Assembly (NCBI GenBank): GCA_020723225.1
Contig: DYJG01000067.1
Location: 1-9,231, forward strand
DNA length: 9,231 bases
Origin: Desulfobacca acetoxidans
GTDB taxonomy: Bacteria; Desulfobacterota; Desulfobaccia; Desulfobaccales; 0-14-0-80-60-11
Direction of reading: 5' to 3'
The first letter of the stretch is position 1. The number at the start of each line of letters is the position of its first letter. Below, one piece after another: positions 4,673-9,231 of the stretch. The notes under the pieces were generated by a model. The model was given only the letters and a program-made list of their open reading frames with translations. It did not search any database and was not told where the DNA came from. Position numbers and translations under genes: made by a program.

Positions 4673-5230
4673 CTAGAGGCTGTTCCGGGAGTAGTAATCG
4701 GCCAGCATGATGCGGCAATAATTACAAAACTCCAGATTCTTTTTGTCCAATTGTTCCAGGTTGGCGGCAAATCCCATCAGGCAGCCCTCCTGCCGGCAGT
4801 GGGGCAGGCTGAAGGTATGGCCCAGTTCGTGCAAACTTAATTTGAGGAGACGTTTGATTAAGACGGAATGGGGCGCCCTGACTCCGCTGGCTTCCCCCCG
4901 GGGGCGATAGGTGGAAATGAGCGCGGCCTTCCCGTCCAGTTGCGCCTCGCCAAAGACGAAGGTAAAAATCGGGATATAGAGGTCCACCGAGGTAATCCCC
5001 AGCACCCGATAGAGCCCGTCATGGTCTGCGCACTCCAACAGGTATTCCAGGAGTTGGGTGGAATAATACTGGTTGCGCGTCACGTGGTAGGTACGGACGG
5101 GCAGGGGTTTGGGGGGCAGGATCTTAACCGGCAGGGTAAGGGCTTTGGCGATGGCCGTGCCCAGGTGGCGGAGGATCTCCGGATCCACCACGTCCAATGG
5201 AACCAAAGCTAATTCCTGAGATTGGGACAT
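4673..5230 (-). CDS. amzA: Archaemetzincin-type zinc metalloprotease
   Basis: 185 residues, the usual length for prokaryotic archaemetzincins (peptidase family M54). The catalytic motif HELGHTFSLPHC lies at 134-145, giving zinc ligands His134, His138 and His144 and base Glu135. The family's second metal site follows: Cys145, Cys150 (CLM) and the C-terminal CNYC (Cys169, Cys172). Oddity: the glycine normally at the eighth place of HExxHxxGxxH is Ser141, checked in the nucleotide sequence (AGC). There is no signal peptide or membrane segment, so it should act in the cytoplasm. The start is ATG 5230, with only a weak GAG upstream, 47 nt after the response regulator stop, suggesting co-transcription with the two-component genes. 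The physiological substrate of bacterial archaemetzincins is unknown. The family call is firm; the link to the regulatory system rests on position alone. Confidence 0.9.
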   Translation of the reverse strand: MSQSQELALVPLDVVDPEILRHLGTAIAKALTLPVKILPPKPLPVRTYHVTRNQYYSTQLLEYLLECADHDGLYRVLGITSVDLYIPIFTFVFGEAQLDGKAALISTYRPRGEASGVRAPHSVLIKRLLKLSLHELGHTFSLPHCRQEGCLMGFAANLEQLDKKNLEFCNYCRIMLADYYSRNSL

Positions 5231-5277
5231 CAGTCTCTAAGGCGCTGGGGGGCGGGAAGCCGCGGGGCGATCCGTCT

Positions 5278-6627
5278 TCAAGACGCCAGGCCGTATTTTT
5301 TGATCTTGTAATAGAGCGTGGTGCGATTGATCCGCAGGACTTTGGCGGCATTGGAGATGTGGCCGCTTTCCGCGGCCAGCACCTGGGCGATATGGCGGCG
5401 CTCCACCTCCTCCAGAGACAGATTTCTCATTTCCTCCGTGCCGGTCCCCGGATAACAGAAAGGCAGGTCCCCGGGTTTGATCTGCCGGCCTTTTCCCACC
5501 ACCACCGCCCGTTCGATGGCATTTTCCAATTCCCGCACGTTCCCCGGCCATTCGTAGCGCCGCATTAATTCCAGGGCCTCCGGACTGATGGAGTCGACCT
5601 TTTTCCCGGTTTCGGTGGCATAGCGGCGCAGGAAGTGTTGGGCCAGCAGCGGGATATCCCCGACACGCTCCCTTAGAGGGGGAACTTCCAGGTGGATGAC
5701 GTTGAGACGGTAGAAGAGGTCCTGGCGAAAGGTCCGGTTGCGGATGCTTTCCTTCAGGTCCTGATGCGTGGCCGCGATGACCCTAAAATCGCTGTGCAGC
5801 GGCATCGTCCCCCCCACCCTGGTGAATTCGTGGGTTTCCAGGACCCGCAGGAGATCGATCTGCATTTTCATGGAGATATCTCCCACTTCGTCGAGGAACA
5901 GGGTTCCGGCGTTGGCCATTTCCAACCGCCCTTTTTTGGTGTACTTGGCGTCGGTGAACGCGCCTTTCTCATGGCCGAAGAGTTCGCTTTCCAGGAGATG
6001 TTCCGTGAAGGCCCCGCAGTTGATGGCAATAAAGGGTGAGTAGCAGCGGGGGCTGTTGGTGTGAATGGCCCGGGCCACCAGTTCTTTGCCGGTGCCGGTC
6101 TCCCCGGTGATCAGGACGGTGGCGTCGCTTTGGGCCACGTCGGCAATGGTTTCGAACAGCTTGAGGATCGCCGGCGACTGGCCCACCAGGTTATCGGAGC
6201 GGGTGATGGTGGCCACCCGTTCCTTGAGAATCAGGTTTTCCATGGCCAGGGTCTGCATCTGCACCAGTTTTTCAATGGTGAGGCTGAGTTCCTCCAGGTC
6301 GAAGGGCTTGAGCAGATAATCGTAAGCGCCCAGCTTCATGGCTTCCACCGCGTCCTGGATGGCCCCGTGCGCGGTCATCATCACCACCGCGGTCTCGGGA
6401 TTTTTCTCCTTCAGCTCCTTGAGCACGGTGATCCCATCCATCTTGGGCATTTTGACGTCCAGGAGCATGATGTCATAATGCCTTTCCTGAATCCGGGCCA
6501 AGGCCGTGGGGCCGTCCTCCGCGGTTTCCACCTCGTAACCGTCCTGCTGCAGCCAGCCGTCCAACGATTCCCGGATGCTCAGCTCGTCATCCACGATCAG
6601 GATATTGATCTTCTTATGAGGCAACAT
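5278..6627 (-). CDS. NtrC-family sigma-54 response regulator (REC-AAA+-Fis HTH)
   Basis: 449 residues. The receiver domain (about 5-120) has the acidic pair D13/D14, phospho-acceptor Asp57 in LLDVKMP and Lys107 in KPF. The AAA+ sigma-54 activator domain (about 147-375) has Walker A GETGTGKE 175-182, the sigma-54 contact loop as GAFTDA 222-227 instead of GAFTGA, Walker B GTLFLDEVGD 241-250 and FYRLNV 305-310. A Fis-type helix-turn-helix is at about 421-446 (NAAKVLRINRTTLYYKIKKY). The ATG at 6627 is preferred over upstream in-frame starts because GGGGAGAAG precedes it and the receiver begins at once; it overlaps the kinase gene by 14 nt, which points to coupled translation. It is probably phosphorylated by that kinase and is a good candidate activator of the sigma-54 promoter at 4357-4374. 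The GAFTDA variant occurs in other family members as far as I recall, so activity is plausible. Confidence 0.93.
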   Translation of the reverse strand: MLPHKKINILIVDDELSIRESLDGWLQQDGYEVETAEDGPTALARIQERHYDIMLLDVKMPKMDGITVLKELKEKNPETAVVMMTAHGAIQDAVEAMKLGAYDYLLKPFDLEELSLTIEKLVQMQTLAMENLILKERVATITRSDNLVGQSPAILKLFETIADVAQSDATVLITGETGTGKELVARAIHTNSPRCYSPFIAINCGAFTEHLLESELFGHEKGAFTDAKYTKKGRLEMANAGTLFLDEVGDISMKMQIDLLRVLETHEFTRVGGTMPLHSDFRVIAATHQDLKESIRNRTFRQDLFYRLNVIHLEVPPLRERVGDIPLLAQHFLRRYATETGKKVDSISPEALELMRRYEWPGNVRELENAIERAVVVGKGRQIKPGDLPFCYPGTGTEEMRNLSLEEVERRHIAQVLAAESGHISNAAKVLRINRTTLYYKIKKYGLAS

Positions 6628-8920
6628 TCTTCTCCCCCGGTTTCGCAGCGGGCAGGTGGATGGTGAAACTGGACCCCCGGCCCACCGCGCTCTCCACTTC
6701 AATGGTGCCGTGATGATCCCGGATGATCCCCTGAACCACGGAGAGTCCCAATCCCACCCCGGAGCCGCTCTTTTTGGTGGTAAAAAAGGATTCGAAGATC
6801 TGGGGAATATTTTCCTCGGGGATGCCCACGCCGTCGTCCGCGACGGTGATGACGATCTCTTTGGGTCCGAAATTTCTGGTGGCCACCTTCAAACTGCCGC
6901 CCTTGGGCATGGCTTCCTGGGCATTCAGCAGAAGGTTCAGAAAGACTTGCTTCATCTGTCCTTCATCCGCCATCACCGGCAGGATATTGGCGGCAAAGTT
7001 CGTTACCACCGCGATTCCCTGCAACCGCATCTGATACCCGGTGAGCGCCAGGGTCTCCGCCAGCAAGACGTTGAGATTGACCGGTTTGAATTCCGGCTTG
7101 GTTTTGCGGGAAAAGGGCAGCAGGCCGGAGACCGTTTTACTGACCCGGGAAGTCTCATTATGGACGATATCGAGATAATTTTTCATCTTGGCCAACGCCT
7201 GGGCGTCGGGATCCCCCTTTTTGAGCATGCGTTGGATCAGCTTGACGAAATTGAGGATGCCGGTCAAGGGATTATTGATTTCGTGCATCACGCTGGCGGA
7301 CAACTTCACCAGGGAAGCCATCTTGTCTTCGTGCATCATCCGGGTGCGGGTGATGTCCTGGGTGATGTCCCGGGACAGGTCCACCACCTGCACGATCTGT
7401 CCTTCTTCGTCGAACAGCGGATGGTGCACCACGTGCACGTAGCTTTCCCGGCCGTCCTTGTTGAAGTGGACGTGGATCGCAGACGCAGCCTTGCCCGTGG
7501 CCACCGTGTCTTTCAACGGACAGGGGTGGTCGGGGGAATTGCAGGGTTCGGTCAGATGGTGCGACACTTCGTAACAGTGCTTGCCCACCACTTCTTCCCG
7601 TTCCAAACCCACCATCTCCAGCAGGGCCCGGTTGACCTCGACGATGCGGTAATCAAGATCGATGACCATCATGTGGTCTTCGATCCCGTCGATGATGGTC
7701 TCCAGGAAGGCCTTATCCTGGATGGCCTGTTTCAGCAGTTGCCGGGTTTCGGCCTGGGAGATCTCCAGCGCCGCCTCCAGCCGCTTGCGGCTGGTGATGT
7801 CCTTGATGACCTCCACCACCCTTTTTTGGGAGGCCTCCGGCGGGAACAAAGGGGACATGGTAATTTCGTCGCAATGAATCATACCGTCTAAACCTGGACA
7901 GTGATGCAGAACCTGGACGGTTTGGCAGTTCTCCAGGACCCGGGGCAGGGGACAGGCCAACCCTTTGACGTCGCAGGGCGCATCGAATTGATGAAAAACT
8001 TCATAACAGGGTCTCCCCACCACCTCCGCTTCCTTTTTTTGAAAGCGGTTCAAAAAGGTGAGGTTTACTTCATCCACCAGATAGTTGGAGAGCAGGACCA
8101 GCACCGGGTCGGGCAGGTGGTCAAAAATTCTATGGAACCGGCTGCGTTGCCTGGCCAGCTTGATTTCGCTTTCCACCTTGCTGCGCAGGCGGTCTTCCTC
8201 CCGGCGCAGCAGCTCCCAAAACAGGGTGGCCTTGATGTGGTCGATAATCTGGGTATGGGGCCGCTTGCGCCGGATGATTCTTTCCCGGACCGCCATTTCT
8301 CCGGTGAGTTCCAGGATCAAATCCGGGGCTTCCGCCAACAGGGGGAGGTAGTCGGCAAACGTGGGGATGCCCATCTCCTTCGCCAGGAGCATCCCCTGGG
8401 CCTGGGGGTTGGGGTCGGCCACCCCGAGGATTTCGACTCTCCGGCGGAAACCCGGATTGCCTGCGAGCAGTTGGAGGACTTCATAGCCTCCCTTGCCGCC
8501 CCCCACAATAACCAGTCTCAAGGGCGCGGTCTCTTGAATGGCCGAAAGTTCCACGGGAATCAGGTCCCAAAAGTCTTCCCAGGAAAAGAAAGGCCGATCA
8601 AGGTTGAGAACCATTAAGCTCCCGGGGGCCTTTTCCCGCAATTGCCTGGCAACTTCTTGATGTCCGGTGGCGTTGACGATGATGTCCAGGTCGGGGAGTT
8701 GGAAGAAATCGGTAAAATTGACGGTCACAAACAGGTTGAACCGATTGGCGTAGCTGATGCCGGGGGCATTCGGGTCCAGATCGGCCACTCCCACCACCCG
8801 GATCGGCTGCTGACGGGGGGATTGTTCATCTTTGCGGCCGGACACCAGGGCTTCGAGGATGGCCATGCCGTGCCGTCCCGCTCCCACAATAGCCAGGTTA
8901 TAGGATTTTTTTTCACCCAT
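6614..8920 (-). CDS. Soluble hybrid-sensor histidine kinase: two Rossmann domains, two Cys-PAS domains, HisKA-HATPase
   Basis: 768 residues with no transmembrane segment or signal peptide, so a cytoplasmic sensor. The N-terminus has two Rossmann-like nucleotide-binding domains: about 8-115 (IVGAGRHG, then VVGVADLDP and IIVNATG) and about 135-230 (VIVGGGKGG, then ILGVADPNP and LILELTG). This repeat suggests duplicated NAD(P)-type binding modules. PAS1 (about 260-375) holds C305, C316 and C323; PAS2 (about 400-520) holds C449, C460 and C467. Both have CYE at the first cysteine and identical C-x10-C-x6-CPL spacing, which suggests metal, cluster or thiol redox sensing. HisKA has His546 in SASVMHEINNPL; the ATPase has the N-box NLLLNAQEA 662-670, DDGVGI 695-700 and GVGLGLS 721-727. 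All catalytic motifs are intact. The ATG at 8920 has GGAAGGG upstream. It overlaps the downstream regulator gene by 14 nt. The signal is unknown; redox, pyridine nucleotide or sulfur state is inferred. Confidence 0.92.
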   Translation of the reverse strand: MGEKKSYNLAIVGAGRHGMAILEALVSGRKDEQSPRQQPIRVVGVADLDPNAPGISYANRFNLFVTVNFTDFFQLPDLDIIVNATGHQEVARQLREKAPGSLMVLNLDRPFFSWEDFWDLIPVELSAIQETAPLRLVIVGGGKGGYEVLQLLAGNPGFRRRVEILGVADPNPQAQGMLLAKEMGIPTFADYLPLLAEAPDLILELTGEMAVRERIIRRKRPHTQIIDHIKATLFWELLRREEDRLRSKVESEIKLARQRSRFHRIFDHLPDPVLVLLSNYLVDEVNLTFLNRFQKKEAEVVGRPCYEVFHQFDAPCDVKGLACPLPRVLENCQTVQVLHHCPGLDGMIHCDEITMSPLFPPEASQKRVVEVIKDITSRKRLEAALEISQAETRQLLKQAIQDKAFLETIIDGIEDHMMVIDLDYRIVEVNRALLEMVGLEREEVVGKHCYEVSHHLTEPCNSPDHPCPLKDTVATGKAASAIHVHFNKDGRESYVHVVHHPLFDEEGQIVQVVDLSRDITQDITRTRMMHEDKMASLVKLSASVMHEINNPLTGILNFVKLIQRMLKKGDPDAQALAKMKNYLDIVHNETSRVSKTVSGLLPFSRKTKPEFKPVNLNVLLAETLALTGYQMRLQGIAVVTNFAANILPVMADEGQMKQVFLNLLLNAQEAMPKGGSLKVATRNFGPKEIVITVADDGVGIPEENIPQIFESFFTTKKSGSGVGLGLSVVQGIIRDHHGTIEVESAVGRGSSFTIHLPAAKPGEKNVAS

Positions 8921-9012
8921 GATGCCCTTCCTGAAGTGCTTCCTAACTGCTCGTCATCCCCGGGCGGAAGGACTCAACCCCTAAAAAGGAACTCCCGCGC
9001 CCAACGGATTTT

Positions 9013-9034
9013 TTGGAGAAGCCCTTTTCTCCAA
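9013..9034 (+). terminator. Weak plus-strand terminator-like hairpin
   Basis: TTGGAGAA (9013-9020) and TTCTCCAA (9027-9034) form a perfect 8-bp stem with a 6-nt loop, followed by TTTT (9035-9038) on the plus strand. No plus-strand gene precedes it in the window. On the minus strand it lies in the kinase leader, where it could instead be an operator or leader stem. Confidence 0.35.
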
Positions 9035-9142
9035 TTTTACTATAATTTACCATCTCTACCAAATTATGTATAGGCGGGAATCATACTTTGGGAAAGACAT
9101 CGAGGCTGCCGGCGCACCATCAAGACGCGCCGAACCCGGATG

Positions 9143-9184
9143 TTTGCGCCTTGCTTTGCGCCTTTGCGCCTTTGCGGCTTTGCG
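9143..9184. repeat. TTTGCG tandem repeat (8-nt period)
   Basis: TTTGCG occurs five times; the last four, at 9155, 9163, 9171 and 9179, follow an exact 8-nt period, with the first at 9143. From memory, such TTTGCGCC-type repeats are a common intergenic element in several bacterial groups. No function is assigned. Confidence 0.75.
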
Positions 9185-9231
9185 TGAGGCCAATCTTTTC
9201 AGGAGAGAATAATATCCTCCAGCCTTCTTTT

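Larger units (their letters stand above)
8921..9231. other. 311-nt non-coding leader upstream of the kinase gene
   Basis: No gene is supported. It contains the kinase ribosome-binding site (near 8921-8935), a small hairpin (9013-9034), an AT-rich stretch (about 9031-9075) that may hold the kinase promoter although no clear -35/-10 or sigma-54 match was found, and a TTTGCG tandem repeat (9143-9184). Confidence 0.7.

Noticed and set aside
6628..6702. N-terminal extension of the response regulator in the same frame
   Set aside because: The extra residues are Arg/Pro/Trp-rich and unlike receiver domains, and they overlap the conserved C-terminal part of the kinase. ATG 6627 has a good ribosome-binding site.
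6656..7891. 411-codon open frame on the plus strand
   Set aside because: It is antisense to the kinase gene; the product is His/Gly/Asp-rich with no domain, while the minus strand encodes intact HisKA and HATPase motifs.
9199..9231. Possible C-terminus of a minus-strand gene entering from the right (KRRLEDIILS then stop)
   Set aside because: Only ten codons are visible and the other frames are also open here, so it cannot be told from chance.

Overview
The window looks like a chromosomal segment of an anaerobic deltaproteobacterium (Desulfobacterota, of the sulfate-reducing or syntrophic kind). This is inferred from gene content: a sulfide:quinone oxidoreductase-type flavoprotein, a run of glycine-cleavage H-protein-like proteins, a sigma-54 response regulator, and PAS domains carrying Cys-Tyr-Glu...Pro-Cys...Cys-Pro motifs. 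No rRNA, tRNA, mobile element or CRISPR array was seen. All genes lie on the minus strand, so transcription runs from right to left.

Layout in transcription order. (1) 9231-8921 is a non-coding leader with a TTTGCG repeat and a small hairpin. (2) 8920-4673 holds a probable three-gene operon: a soluble histidine kinase with two N-terminal Rossmann domains and two cysteine-bearing PAS domains; an NtrC-family response regulator overlapping it by 14 nt; and, 47 nt further on, an archaemetzincin-type zinc protease. (3) 4672-4287 is a 386-nt gap: first a purine/pyrimidine-biased low-complexity tract, then an AT-rich island with three near-perfect dyads, then a good sigma-54 (-24/-12) promoter match. 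(4) 4286-1117 encodes four tandem H-protein-like paralogues (called HL1 to HL4 here). (5) 954-1 is the N-terminal 318 residues of the SQR-like flavoprotein, cut by the window edge.

The main observation is that all four H-like proteins keep the H-protein fold signatures (LHRGH-x-W, LGPA, AP-[VL]-DG, DDPYG/EDPYG-x-GWL) but lack the lipoyl-attachment lysine; an ungapped alignment puts Gly, Gly, Asp and Gly there. They add variable cysteine-rich N-terminal heads and a shared C-terminal extension. They are therefore unlikely to be ordinary glycine-cleavage carriers, and no gcvT, gcvP or lipoate gene is present.

Working model (inference): the kinase senses a redox, nucleotide or sulfur-related signal through its Rossmann and Cys-PAS modules and phosphorylates the regulator. 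The regulator would then act from the upstream dyads on the sigma-54 promoter to switch on the HL1-HL4/SQR operon. The substrate of the system, the role of the protease and the function of the HL proteins are unknown.
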